Shown here in pieces: positions 35,429 through 43,679 of a DNA stretch of 64,000 nt; position 1 is the stretch's first letter; each line of letters opens with the position of its first letter. Where the stretch lies: NCBI GenBank assembly GCA_013178375.1, contig JABLXQ010000002.1:1-64000 (forward strand), given 5' to 3'. Under the pieces are notes generated by a model. The model was not told the origin of the DNA, did no database searches, and was given only the letters and a program-made list of their open reading frames with translations. The DNA is from Gammaproteobacteria bacterium (GTDB taxonomy: Bacteria; Pseudomonadota; Gammaproteobacteria; Pseudomonadales; Ketobacteraceae). Both the position numbers and the translations under genes were made by a program.

Positions 35429-35776
35429 ATGCTGTTGGCTAGGATGCCCGACCCTGCGATACACCGCGCTGTTGCGAAATGGCGTGCTGCGGTTTGCCCC
35501 GGAATGGATGGTGCGTATAGGCATGTAGCGGTTTTACCAGGCGGAGGGAGTGGTCTGATATCCGCAGATATGCGCGAGTCCCTTAATGTGGCATTTCACA
35601 CAGGCAATACCACGGATTTTGCAGTTCAATTCACCGCCAGAGCAGAGGAGGATAAATTCACAGTAGTTGACGAGCAGGAGATGACAACGACAACAAGGAG
35701 GTTTTATGGTGCATGCGTTCGATCCGGGATATATCGCCGAGCCTTTTGTTACCCTGTGCAAACAATACCCCGATAG
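35429..35776 (+). other. uncertain short reading frame or gene remnant before the UDG-like gene
   Basis: The 405-bp gap before the uracil-DNA-glycosylase-like gene contains an open frame of 115 codons whose middle part (SADMRESLNVAFHTGNTTDFAVQFTARAE) reads like genuine protein. The N-terminal portion looks non-coding, and the frame runs 71 bp into the next gene. Another frame at 35346-35528 (LNAGITITLHTATSIE) may belong to the same broken gene. No product is recognised. The AAGGAGG before the next gene lies inside this frame. Confidence 0.25.
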
Positions 35777-36521
35777 CCTCGTCTATCCCCTGACACAATT
35801 TCGCGTTGAATGGGGCCCCATTTTTCACCGCGGCCGACTCGATGGATCGGCACGCATTCTCGTAATAGGCCAAGATCCCGCCCAGCATGAAACAGTGGTG
35901 CGTCGCATCTTGGTCGGTGAGGCCGGACGCCGGGTTCAAGGCTTGCTGGCCAAACTTGGTGTCACCCGCAGCTATGTGTTTATTAATGCCTTTCTATATA
36001 GCGTCTATGGCAGCGTGAGGGCGAAGACCCGCCAGAATCCAGAGTTGATCGACTATCGCAATCAATGGATTGACGCGCTTGTGAGTGGTGGTCAGATCGA
36101 GGCTGTCATAGCGTTGGGCCGGGCGGCCGACGAAGCATGGAAATTCTGGAAGCAAACCTCTTTCGGCGCGGACACGAATATCGCATATGCGGCGATCACA
36201 CATCCCACGCAACCGGAAAGCTCATCCAAACGTGGCAAGGTAAAACTGGCGGCGGCAACGAAAAAAATGTTGCAGAACTGGAATGTGGCGCTGCAATCGC
36301 TGGCACCAGAGGTGAAACATCCTGATCTGTTAACGCCTTTGATCCTGTATGGCGACAGCTGGAATGACGGCGACCGGACCGCAATTCCCGAATTCGATTT
36401 TCCCGCTGGCTTGCCGGGCTGGATGCACGAACAGGACAGCTGGGCAAAACGTTCTGGAGCTGACGATCTTTCAAAACGGCGCAATATCACGATTACTGTA
36501 CCGAAAGGAGTGCTGATATGA
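35706..36521 (+). CDS. uracil-DNA glycosylase superfamily protein
   Basis: A 271-residue protein whose first 210 residues match the uracil-DNA glycosylase fold: motif A RILVIGQDPAQHE (compare GQDPYH of UNG), then YVFINAFLYSVYG, and motif B THPTQPES in the place of the HPSPLS loop. The activating Asp is therefore present but the surrounding residues differ from all six classical UDG classes as I know them. The last 60 residues (FDFPAGLPGWMHEQDSW) are an added tail. An AAGGAGG precedes the ATG. The stop overlaps the amidohydrolase ATG (ATGA), so the two work together, perhaps on a modified nucleobase. Confidence 0.75.
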   Translation: MVHAFDPGYIAEPFVTLCKQYPDSLVYPLTQFRVEWGPIFHRGRLDGSARILVIGQDPAQHETVVRRILVGEAGRRVQGLLAKLGVTRSYVFINAFLYSVYGSVRAKTRQNPELIDYRNQWIDALVSGGQIEAVIALGRAADEAWKFWKQTSFGADTNIAYAAITHPTQPESSSKRGKVKLAAATKKMLQNWNVALQSLAPEVKHPDLLTPLILYGDSWNDGDRTAIPEFDFPAGLPGWMHEQDSWAKRSGADDLSKRRNITITVPKGVLI

Positions 36522-38302
36522 GCAGTTCGCGCCGCCGTTGGTTTCCGCTGGACGATTCGATTGCGGCTGTCACAGGGACCTTGGCTTCAAAAAAATCTGC
36601 GACCAGGGCCGCGAAGAAAGCTGAGATCCCCATCGACCCGTTGACTGGACCGAAACTGGCGCTGGCAGGACGTGTCGTCACCATGGATGACAGCTTCACA
36701 GTTATGCCCGACGCCGTTGTTTACATCGAGAAGGGAATCATCGTCGCCGTGCTGGATCGCGCGCAGCCGGCGCCGTCGGGATTCGAAGCAATAGTGCCAG
36801 TCAACACCAGAGGTACGTTGTTTCCGGGGCTAATTGAACTGCACAATCATCTCGCCTACAACGCGCTACCGCTGTGGGCGCCTGTTCCAAAACTGTTCCA
36901 GCATCGCGGTCAATGGCCCGATCATCCTGACTATCGCAAACTCATCAGCGGTCCGATGACCGTAATTGGCAAATACCTGGATGCCAATGGCAAGCCCGCC
37001 TTGCTGGCGCCGCTGGTGCGTTACGTGGAATGCAAATGCCTGCTGGGCGGAGTCACGACCAGCCAGGGCATCATGCTCAACAGCAATGCGGGAATTCAGC
37101 GTTTCTATCGCGGTATTCTGCGCAACGTCGAAAAAACCGACGATCCTGATCTACCAGAGGCGCAGGGACGTATTGCCGATATCGACGCGCACGATGCACG
37201 TTCATTTCTAGGTCGGCTGGAAAAGGAAGACAGTTGCTTTCTGCTGCATCTGAGCGAAGGCGTGACCAAAACCGGACAGACTGATTCGGTGGCGCGTCGC
37301 CATTTTCTCGCGTTGCAGGTAGCGCCCGATAAATGGGCCATCAACGACCGTCTGGCAGCCATTCATGCGGCAGGCCTTCTGCCCAGCGACCTCGAAGTAC
37401 TGGCGCAGCACGGTGGCTCAATGGTGTGGTCACCGCTCAGCAACCTTTTGCTTTACGGCGAAACCGCGCGCGTGGATGTGGCCAGGCAAGCCAGGCTGCG
37501 CATTGGCCTGGGCAGCGATTGGTCGCCGTCCGGCAGCAAGAATCTGCTGGGCGAGCTGAAGGTGGCATGGCTTTACTCGCGGCATGTGCTGGGCGGCTTG
37601 TTCAGCGCGCGCGATCTGGTGGCGATGGCGACGCGGGAAGCTGCTGCAATTCTGAAGTGGAATAAATCGATCGGCTCGTTGGAGCCTGGCAAGCGCGCGG
37701 ATTTGTTCGTAATCGGCGGCAAGCAAGGCGATCCATACGATGCGCTGATCAAAGCCAGCGAAACTGCAATACGACTGGTGATGATCAACGGTATTGCCCG
37801 CTACGGCATGCCGGCGTTGATGAAAGCGTTCGGTCCCCAAGGCGAACTTATCAGAGTGGGAGGCAAGCAGCGCCGACTGTTCCTCGAGCAGGCAACGTCG
37901 GATCCGGATGTGGCGACGATATCGCTTGCCAAGGCGCGCCGCAGATTGCGTGAGGCGTTTGGCGATTTGCCGGCGCTTGCGCGCGAACTGGAACAACGGA
38001 AACCAAAGATCGCGCGCGCGGCGCTGGATGCTGCCAAACCGGTGGTGTGGTCGCTGGCGCTCGATGAAATCGAGGAAACTGCGGTCGAGATGAGACCACG
38101 GCTGCCCTTTAATGGACCCCGTGATTTTACTGGGCCGGCTCGTGTCGTGCCGAAAGCTGCCACCAAGCCGCTGTCAGCGATACTTGAACCAATCAAGCTG
38201 GATCCGCTGACGGTGGCGGACGATCCTGATTTTCTGGCGAAGATTGCGGCGCAACCGAATGTGCCGGTGCCGGTGGGTTCGGAATTGGCGAGTCTCTATT
38301 AG
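36518..38302 (+). CDS. amidohydrolase, nucleobase-deaminase/ATZ-TRZ type, with C-terminal extension
   Basis: A 594-residue metal-dependent hydrolase. The metal site is intact: HNH in LFPGLIELHNHLAYN, His-x-x-Glu in LLHLSEG, His in AQHGGSMVWSPLSNLLLYG, and Asp in GLGSDWSPSGSKN. The SPLSN signature and the HxxE pair are those of deaminases and chlorohydrolases (guanine deaminase, AtzA/TrzN), not of ureases or dihydroorotases. Residues about 455-594 form a Lys/Arg- and Pro-rich extension absent from known deaminases. Translation is coupled to the UDG-like gene by an ATGA overlap. A role in removing or converting a modified base released by that partner is inference. Confidence 0.8.
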   Translation: MSSSRRRWFPLDDSIAAVTGTLASKKSATRAAKKAEIPIDPLTGPKLALAGRVVTMDDSFTVMPDAVVYIEKGIIVAVLDRAQPAPSGFEAIVPVNTRGTLFPGLIELHNHLAYNALPLWAPVPKLFQHRGQWPDHPDYRKLISGPMTVIGKYLDANGKPALLAPLVRYVECKCLLGGVTTSQGIMLNSNAGIQRFYRGILRNVEKTDDPDLPEAQGRIADIDAHDARSFLGRLEKEDSCFLLHLSEGVTKTGQTDSVARRHFLALQVAPDKWAINDRLAAIHAAGLLPSDLEVLAQHGGSMVWSPLSNLLLYGETARVDVARQARLRIGLGSDWSPSGSKNLLGELKVAWLYSRHVLGGLFSARDLVAMATREAAAILKWNKSIGSLEPGKRADLFVIGGKQGDPYDALIKASETAIRLVMINGIARYGMPALMKAFGPQGELIRVGGKQRRLFLEQATSDPDVATISLAKARRRLREAFGDLPALARELEQRKPKIARAALDAAKPVVWSLALDEIEETAVEMRPRLPFNGPRDFTGPARVVPKAATKPLSAILEPIKLDPLTVADDPDFLAKIAAQPNVPVPVGSELASLY

Positions 38303-38424
38303 GGCCGCAACAACACCATGGCCAGGCTCCACACCGGCGACGCAGATTGGGTGCTGTGCTGACGGAGGGGCATGATCAGGTTAGCCAGGGACAGCCGGCA
38401 GCAGCCGACCATCCCTGGATTGAA

Positions 38425-39024
38425 TCAATTGATACGCACCAAATGTGGCCTCAGTGCAGGTGGCACCTGATCGATGGTTATCACGCTGACTGTATCTTCT
38501 GGCTTGGGAGCAGGTTCAGAAGCCTTGAGCTTATCAGCGCCTTCGCTGGGAACAGCTTCCACCGGCTCGGCAGTTTGGGGGGCATCGCTGGCCTTCTCCA
38601 CAACGGGCTCAGTGGGGGGCGCAATTTCCGCGAGGGTAACTTCGGCATTCTCCGGCAGTTTCCACATGGCGCCGGTAATGGGATCAACTATCAACATGCC
38701 GATCAGGCCGCCGAAAATGATGTTGCCCCAAAACCAGCCATCCATGCTGCTATCAAGGGTAAAGGTCTGTTCGGTAAAGTTGTCTTTCTTGAATTTGATG
38801 ACGTAGGTGGCTGAACCGAAGTAACCGTCACCGGATTTCAAGGTAACGGTTTGCGGGGTGGTGCCTGAGTGAACCACTTGGCCGCCAGGCCCGGTAACTT
38901 CAAATGCAGCACCCGCAGGCACTGATTTGATGGCGACGGGATATTCGCTGTCACTCACGATGGATGCGCAACCAGTCAATGTAGCAATAGCCCCAATTCC
39001 CAATAATGAGAAAACACGAGTCAT
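38425..39024 (-). CDS. PEGA-like outer-membrane lipoprotein
   Basis: A 199-residue lipoprotein with lipobox LTGC (TLTGCASIVSDSEY). Residues 25-90 resemble a PEGA-type carbohydrate- or peptidoglycan-associated beta domain (VAIKSVPAGAAFEVTGPGGQVVHSGTTPQTVTLK). A short hydrophobic hairpin (WFWGNIIFGGLIGMLIVDPITGAMW) follows, and the C-terminal 60 residues are Pro/Glu-rich and disordered. Short lipoproteins with this layout are common and unassigned. A good AGGA lies upstream of the ATG. It is divergent from the aldehyde dehydrogenase gene. Confidence 0.75.
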   Translation of the reverse strand: MTRVFSLLGIGAIATLTGCASIVSDSEYPVAIKSVPAGAAFEVTGPGGQVVHSGTTPQTVTLKSGDGYFGSATYVIKFKKDNFTEQTFTLDSSMDGWFWGNIIFGGLIGMLIVDPITGAMWKLPENAEVTLAEIAPPTEPVVEKASDAPQTAEPVEAVPSEGADKLKASEPAPKPEDTVSVITIDQVPPALRPHLVRIN

Positions 39025-39219
39025 AGAAACGTCCTGCAGGAAAAATCGTTAGTAAGATATATAGAGGAGAGCCGTCCATACGGATCGACTGGTCAAAAAT
39101 AGCACAATTGGTTGGAAAGTCATTGTGAAAAGACGCCAATGAAGAAATTGCGCGAAGCAAGGTCGCCTGAAATTTAAAGTTGAGATTCCACACACCCACT
39201 CTTCCCTCCACCCGCACCA

Positions 39220-39248
39220 TTGACACTCTAGAGCAAAAGCTCTAAAAA
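39220..39248 (+). promoter_or_regulatory. promoter with embedded TAGAGC/GCTCTA palindrome before the aldehyde dehydrogenase gene
   Basis: TTGACA (39220-39225) and TAAAAA (39243-39248) are separated by 17 bp, a good sigma-70 arrangement. The spacer holds a perfect 6-bp inverted repeat TAGAGC-AAAA-GCTCTA (39229-39244), placed where a repressor would block polymerase. The next gene starts 120 bp downstream. The rest of the 344-bp gap (39025-39368) shows nothing else. Confidence 0.5.
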
Positions 39249-39368
39249 GGAGATGGTCTGTTTACCCTGCTTGTTATTGCAGCGCGCATCACTTAATAAA
39301 CACATTCACCACAATACGTTTCCCACCGGTCCCGCTGTCGCCGGCCTTACTACAGAGGAAGCCCCACA

Positions 39369-40811
39369 ATGGTCGCCAAGGTTGCCAACATCGCCGATCA
39401 CAATCCCCAGATCAAAGCCATGGAACAGGTGTTCCAGTCGCAAAAACGTGCTTTTGCCGCGCACCCCATGCCCTCCGCTGAAGAACGTATCGCGCTGATC
39501 AAGCGCCTCAAACCTGCGATCGTGCGCCATCAGGACAATCTGGTGGCGGCGGTGAACAAGGATTTTGGCAACCGCTGTGCCTCGGAAACCCTGTTCGCGG
39601 AACTGATTTCCCTGATGGAAGCGGTGAAGTACTACAGCAAGCACGTCAGCAACTGGATGAAGCCGCAGACACGCCACGTGCCGTTCAATATGCGCCCGGC
39701 CCGTGCCAAGCTGTATCACCAGCCGCTGGGTGTGGTGGGCATCATCGTGCCCTGGAACTACCCCTATTTTCTGGCGCTGAGCCCCATGCTGCCGGCCCTG
39801 GCTGCCGGCAACCGGGTGATGCTGAAAATGTCGGAATACACGCCGAACGCGGCCGAGGCCATGAAGAAAATGCTGGCCGAGATCTACACCGAGGATCAGG
39901 TGTCGGTGATCACCGGCGAGGCGGACGTGGGCGTCGCGTTTTCCAAATTGCCGTTCGACCATATTCTTTTCACCGGCTCCACGTCGGTGGGCCGGCATGT
40001 GATGACAGCAGCGGCGCAGAACCTGACGCCGGTGACGCTGGAGCTGGGCGGCAAGTCGCCCGTCATCATTCATGAGTCTTTCCCGTTGCGGGAAGCGGCC
40101 GAGCGCATCTCCTGGGGCAAGTGCCTGAACGCCGGCCAGACCTGCGTTGCACCGGATTATGTGATGGTGCCGCGTCACCGGTTGGATGAATTCACGTCCA
40201 CGTTCCGCGATGTGGTGTCCACCTGGTACCCCACGGTGCGCGATAACCCGGACTTCACGTCGGTGATCAATGCGCGTCAGCTGAAGCGGCTGCAGGGTTA
40301 TCTGCAGGATGCCGAAAACAAGGGCGCGAAGATTGTGCCGATCAATCCGGCGAAAGAGGATTTCGAGGGGTCTGGCAAGCTGCCGATGACCCTGGTGCTC
40401 GACACCACCGATGACATGCTGATCGAGCAGGACGAGATTTTCGGCCCGCTGATGATCGTGCGTGCCTATGACTCGCTGGATCAGGCCATCAAGCACGTCA
40501 ACGACCGGCCGCGGCCGCTGGCGCTGTACTATTTCGATTACGACGCCGGTCGCGCCGATTATCTGCTGAATCACACCCACTCCGGCGGCGTGTGCGTCAA
40601 CGACACCCTTACCCATGTGGCGCTGGACGACCTGCCGTTCGGCGGCGTGGGGCCGTCGGGCATGGGCCACTACCACGGCCGCGAGGGGTTCCTCACGTTC
40701 AGCAAATCCAAGGGCGTTGTGCACAAGGGCAAGGTCAACGGCGCCAAGCTGCTGTTCCCGCCCTGGAACCGCCGCATCCATCAAATCCTGTTCAAATCGA
40801 TGTTGAAGTAA
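39369..40811 (+). CDS. coniferyl-aldehyde-dehydrogenase-type aldehyde dehydrogenase
   Basis: A 480-residue NAD(P)-dependent aldehyde dehydrogenase of the membrane-associated class that includes coniferyl and fatty aldehyde dehydrogenases. Catalytic Cys259 is in NAGQTCVAPDY and the general base Glu225 in TLELGGKSP; the NAD site region FTGSTSVGRHV is present. The C-terminus is hydrophobic and basic (LLFPPWNRRIHQILFKSML), as in fatty aldehyde dehydrogenases that attach to membrane. It begins a unit with a Tat lipoprotein and a GMC alcohol oxidoreductase, so it probably oxidises the aldehyde produced by that enzyme to the acid. Confidence 0.92.
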   Translation: MVAKVANIADHNPQIKAMEQVFQSQKRAFAAHPMPSAEERIALIKRLKPAIVRHQDNLVAAVNKDFGNRCASETLFAELISLMEAVKYYSKHVSNWMKPQTRHVPFNMRPARAKLYHQPLGVVGIIVPWNYPYFLALSPMLPALAAGNRVMLKMSEYTPNAAEAMKKMLAEIYTEDQVSVITGEADVGVAFSKLPFDHILFTGSTSVGRHVMTAAAQNLTPVTLELGGKSPVIIHESFPLREAAERISWGKCLNAGQTCVAPDYVMVPRHRLDEFTSTFRDVVSTWYPTVRDNPDFTSVINARQLKRLQGYLQDAENKGAKIVPINPAKEDFEGSGKLPMTLVLDTTDDMLIEQDEIFGPLMIVRAYDSLDQAIKHVNDRPRPLALYYFDYDAGRADYLLNHTHSGGVCVNDTLTHVALDDLPFGGVGPSGMGHYHGREGFLTFSKSKGVVHKGKVNGAKLLFPPWNRRIHQILFKSMLK

Positions 40812-40963
40812 GACCCCGCGACGCGGGAAACCGGATTTCGCGCCGCAGCCATACCGGTAACAACGTTTTTCTTTTTTTCAATTGCATTTGCATTCACCCG
40901 CTGCGCTGTCAGGGAAGCCGGCAAGGCGGGACCTATTTTCACGACTAAAAAAGGGGCAATTCC

Positions 40964-41530
40964 ATGCGCCATGACACGCAGCCCGGCCTGAACCGCCGTG
41001 GCTTCATGAAACTGGGGCTGGTGGGGAGTGGGCTGCTGCTGGGAGCGAGCATGCTCGGCTCACTGCACGGCTGTGCCACCCATCAACTCAAAACCGATTC
41101 CACCCGGCCATTGAAAGTCCTGCGGGAAAAAGATGCGGTGATTCTCTCCGCCATCGCGCCCGTGGTGCTCAAGGGCAATTTTCCTGTTGAACCTACCGCG
41201 CGCCAGCAGGCGCTGGACCGCTTCCTCGTCAACATCGATGAATTCCTGGCGCACTCGTCCGAGTTCGCTCACGACGAATTCGCCAAGCTGTTCGACGTGC
41301 TGTACCTGGGTGTATTGCGCGTGCCGATGACGGGTATCTGGTCCAGTTGGGAAAATGCCAGCGAGGAAGACATCGATGCATTCCTCGTCGATTGGCGCGA
41401 CAGTTCGTTCAATCTGTTCCGCATGGGATATGCGCAGCTCACGCAGCTGACCTGCCTGGTGTACTACTCGGCACCGGAAAGCTGGACTGCCGACATTTAC
41501 CCCGGCCCTCCCCAACATATCCCCGGCTGA
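40964..41530 (+). CDS. Tat-exported lipoprotein, GMC oxidoreductase small-subunit-like
   Basis: A 188-residue protein with a twin-arginine signal (LNRRGFMKLG) merging with a lipobox (SLHGCATHQ), so it is exported folded and lipid-anchored. The mature part is all-helical (EPTARQQALDRFLVNIDEFL, DEFAKLFDVLYLGVLRVPMTG) and resembles the small helical subunits that accompany membrane-bound GMC dehydrogenases (gluconate 2-dehydrogenase subunit 3 type). The GMC protein, 14 bp downstream, lacks its own signal, so this subunit probably carries it through Tat as a complex. Confidence 0.75.
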   Translation: MRHDTQPGLNRRGFMKLGLVGSGLLLGASMLGSLHGCATHQLKTDSTRPLKVLREKDAVILSAIAPVVLKGNFPVEPTARQQALDRFLVNIDEFLAHSSEFAHDEFAKLFDVLYLGVLRVPMTGIWSSWENASEEDIDAFLVDWRDSSFNLFRMGYAQLTQLTCLVYYSAPESWTADIYPGPPQHIPG

Positions 41531-41544
41531 GCGAGACAGATTCC

Positions 41545-43155
41545 ATGAGCAATGTGATTGTAAAAGACATTCCGGACATCATTCGGCAGGGCCTGGCGTC
41601 CGGCTGGAAAACCCATAACGGCGCGACACTGCAAAATGACCTGACGCTGGAGTGCGATGTGGTGATCATCGGCACCGGTGCCGGTGGCGGCACCACGGCG
41701 GAAATCCTGACGCAGATGGGCCTGAAGGTGATCATGGTTGAAGAGGGGCCGCTGCGGTCGTCCACCGATTTCAACATGCAGGAAAATCGCGCCTACAGCG
41801 ATCTGTACCAGGAAGGCCTCACCCGTGCCAGCAGTGACGGCGCTTTCACCATCATGCAGGGACGCGCAGTGGGCGGCACCACCACGGTGAACTGGACGTC
41901 GAGTTTCCGCACGCCGGAGCAGACGCTGCAGCACTGGACCGAGGTGCACGGGCTGAAAGGATTTTCTGTGGCGGAAATGGCGCCCTGGTTTGAAAAAATG
42001 GAACAGCGTCTGAGCGTGGCGAAGTGGGCGATCAAACCCAATGCCAACAACAGTGTGCTGTCGGACGGTTGCACGAAACTGGGCCTGCACTGGGACATCA
42101 TTCCGCGCAACGTGAAGAATTGCTGGAACCTGGGTTACTGCGGCATGGGTTGCCCCACCAATGCCAAGCAGAGCATGTTGGTGACGACGATTCCGTCAGC
42201 ACTGAACGGCGGCGCGCAACTGGTGTACCGCGCCCGGGCGGAAAAACTGCTGATCGAAAATGAAAAAGTGAAAGGCGTGCTGTGTCACGCGATGGCGGAC
42301 GACTCCGTGCACCGTACCGGCAAAAAAATCCGCATCCAGGCGAAACACACAGTAATGGCCTGTGGTGGTATCAACGGCCCGGCGCTGCTGCTGCGGTCGG
42401 AAGCGCCCGATCCGCATGAACGCATCGGCAAGCGCACCTTCCTGCATCCGGTGCCCGGCACATTGGCGGAGTTCAGCCAGAAGATCGAAGGCTATTATGG
42501 CGCGCCGCAATCCACCTACTCCGATGCGTTCCAGTGGAAAGATGGCGTCACCGGTCCCATCGGCTACAAGCTGGAAGTGCCGCCCATGCAGCCGGGTTTT
42601 GTCGCCACCATTGGCATGGGCCACGGCCAGATGCATTCCGACCAGATCAATCGTCTGCCGTACCTGAACATGATGCTGGCGTTGTTGCGCGACGGCTTCC
42701 ACGAAGACAGCCAGGGCGGTTCCATCTCGTTGCGCAGCGACGGCATGCCGGCCATCGACTACCCGATCAACGACTACCTGCGGGATGGCGTGCGCCGCGC
42801 GTTGCACAGCATGGCGGAAATCCAGTTTGCTGCCGGTGCGCTGAAGGTGCGGCCGGTGCACACGGTGGGCCACTATGGCAACACGCTGGCGGAAGTGAAG
42901 CAGCAGATCGATGCGCTGGATATGGAAGTGAATTGCATGCGGATCGGCAGCGCGCACGTGATGGGCGGTTGTGCCATGGGCGAGGATGTGAAGACGTCCG
43001 TGGTGGACAGCCTGGGCAAATTCCACCATCTGGATGGCCTGCACATTCTGGATGGTTCGATTTTCCCCACCAGCATTGGCGCCAATCCGCAGCTGTCGAT
43101 TTACGGCATGGTGGCACGGGCGGCGACCCGGCTGGGTGAAACCCTGAAGGCATAA
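41545..43155 (+). CDS. GMC family FAD-dependent alcohol oxidoreductase
   Basis: A 536-residue flavoprotein of the glucose-methanol-choline family. The N-terminal FAD site is VVIIGTGAGGGTTAEIL, followed by MQGRAVGGTTTVNWTSSF; the C-terminal GGCAMGEDVKTSVVDSLG and LHILDGSIFPTSIGANPQLSIYGM complete the fold and hold the active-site region. A Cys-rich stretch (CWNLGYCGMGCPTNAKQ) is typical of long-chain alcohol oxidases. It probably converts a primary (fatty or aromatic) alcohol to the aldehyde for the upstream dehydrogenase. It lacks a signal peptide and depends on the adjacent Tat partner if exported. Confidence 0.92.
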   Translation: MSNVIVKDIPDIIRQGLASGWKTHNGATLQNDLTLECDVVIIGTGAGGGTTAEILTQMGLKVIMVEEGPLRSSTDFNMQENRAYSDLYQEGLTRASSDGAFTIMQGRAVGGTTTVNWTSSFRTPEQTLQHWTEVHGLKGFSVAEMAPWFEKMEQRLSVAKWAIKPNANNSVLSDGCTKLGLHWDIIPRNVKNCWNLGYCGMGCPTNAKQSMLVTTIPSALNGGAQLVYRARAEKLLIENEKVKGVLCHAMADDSVHRTGKKIRIQAKHTVMACGGINGPALLLRSEAPDPHERIGKRTFLHPVPGTLAEFSQKIEGYYGAPQSTYSDAFQWKDGVTGPIGYKLEVPPMQPGFVATIGMGHGQMHSDQINRLPYLNMMLALLRDGFHEDSQGGSISLRSDGMPAIDYPINDYLRDGVRRALHSMAEIQFAAGALKVRPVHTVGHYGNTLAEVKQQIDALDMEVNCMRIGSAHVMGGCAMGEDVKTSVVDSLGKFHHLDGLHILDGSIFPTSIGANPQLSIYGMVARAATRLGETLKA

Positions 43156-43231
43156 ATGGCGTATCGGTTGGTTCCGGCGGCGACAGGTGTGCTGTCGGGG
43201 CCGACACAAAGAGCAGCACGCGCACCGGGCG

Positions 43232-43540
43232 TCAGTCGAACCGGTGCGGCTCCAGTTCCATTTTCATGACGCGCCGGCCCACCAGCTGGGCGCGGCCACA
43301 ATAACGCGCGTCGCCGCTGGTGGTGAATTCAAACCGGAACCGCTGCAACAGCACCAGAGCGCCGGTGCGATTGCGGATCAGCCGCACGCCGTCCGGCATC
43401 ACGCTGCCATCCAGAAACTGCACACCCATTTCCGCACAATGCCGCTGCGCTGCCCGCAGCGCGGCTTCACGCACATCCGACAAATACCACCAGCCACCGG
43501 CGATTGCACCCAGCAGCAAAACCACTAGCAACAGTTCCAC
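43232..43540 (-). CDS. DUF3301 family small membrane protein
   Basis: A 102-residue protein with one N-terminal transmembrane helix (LLLVVLLLGAIAGGWWYL) and a soluble domain with REAALRAAQRHCAEMGVQFLDGSV and LQRFRFEFTTSGDARYCG, the DUF3301 pattern. The family is widespread in Pseudomonas-like bacteria and has no known function. It starts at GTG with GGAA upstream. It stands alone, convergent with the GMC gene and divergent from the alkaline phosphatase gene. Confidence 0.85.
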   Translation of the reverse strand: MELLLVVLLLGAIAGGWWYLSDVREAALRAAQRHCAEMGVQFLDGSVMPDGVRLIRNRTGALVLLQRFRFEFTTSGDARYCGRAQLVGRRVMKMELEPHRFD

Positions 43541-43679
43541 GTTTTTCCATCCACTTGCGTTTTATCCGCACCATCATAACCCATTGTCCGGCCAGACAAT
43601 GCCGTTCACCTGACTGTCACACAGCATCGCTACTGTTCTGCCTGCATATTTCCTATTCAATCGTTTTGGGGTGTTCGCC

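Noticed and set aside
39306-40784. A 492-codon open frame antisense to the aldehyde dehydrogenase
   Set aside because: It is a shadow of GC-rich codons in the real gene; no domain is recognisable.
40811-40830. CCCGC/GCGGG hairpin after the aldehyde dehydrogenase
   Set aside because: Five-bp stem with a 3-base loop and no T-run; too weak to call a terminator, and the downstream gene looks part of the same unit.
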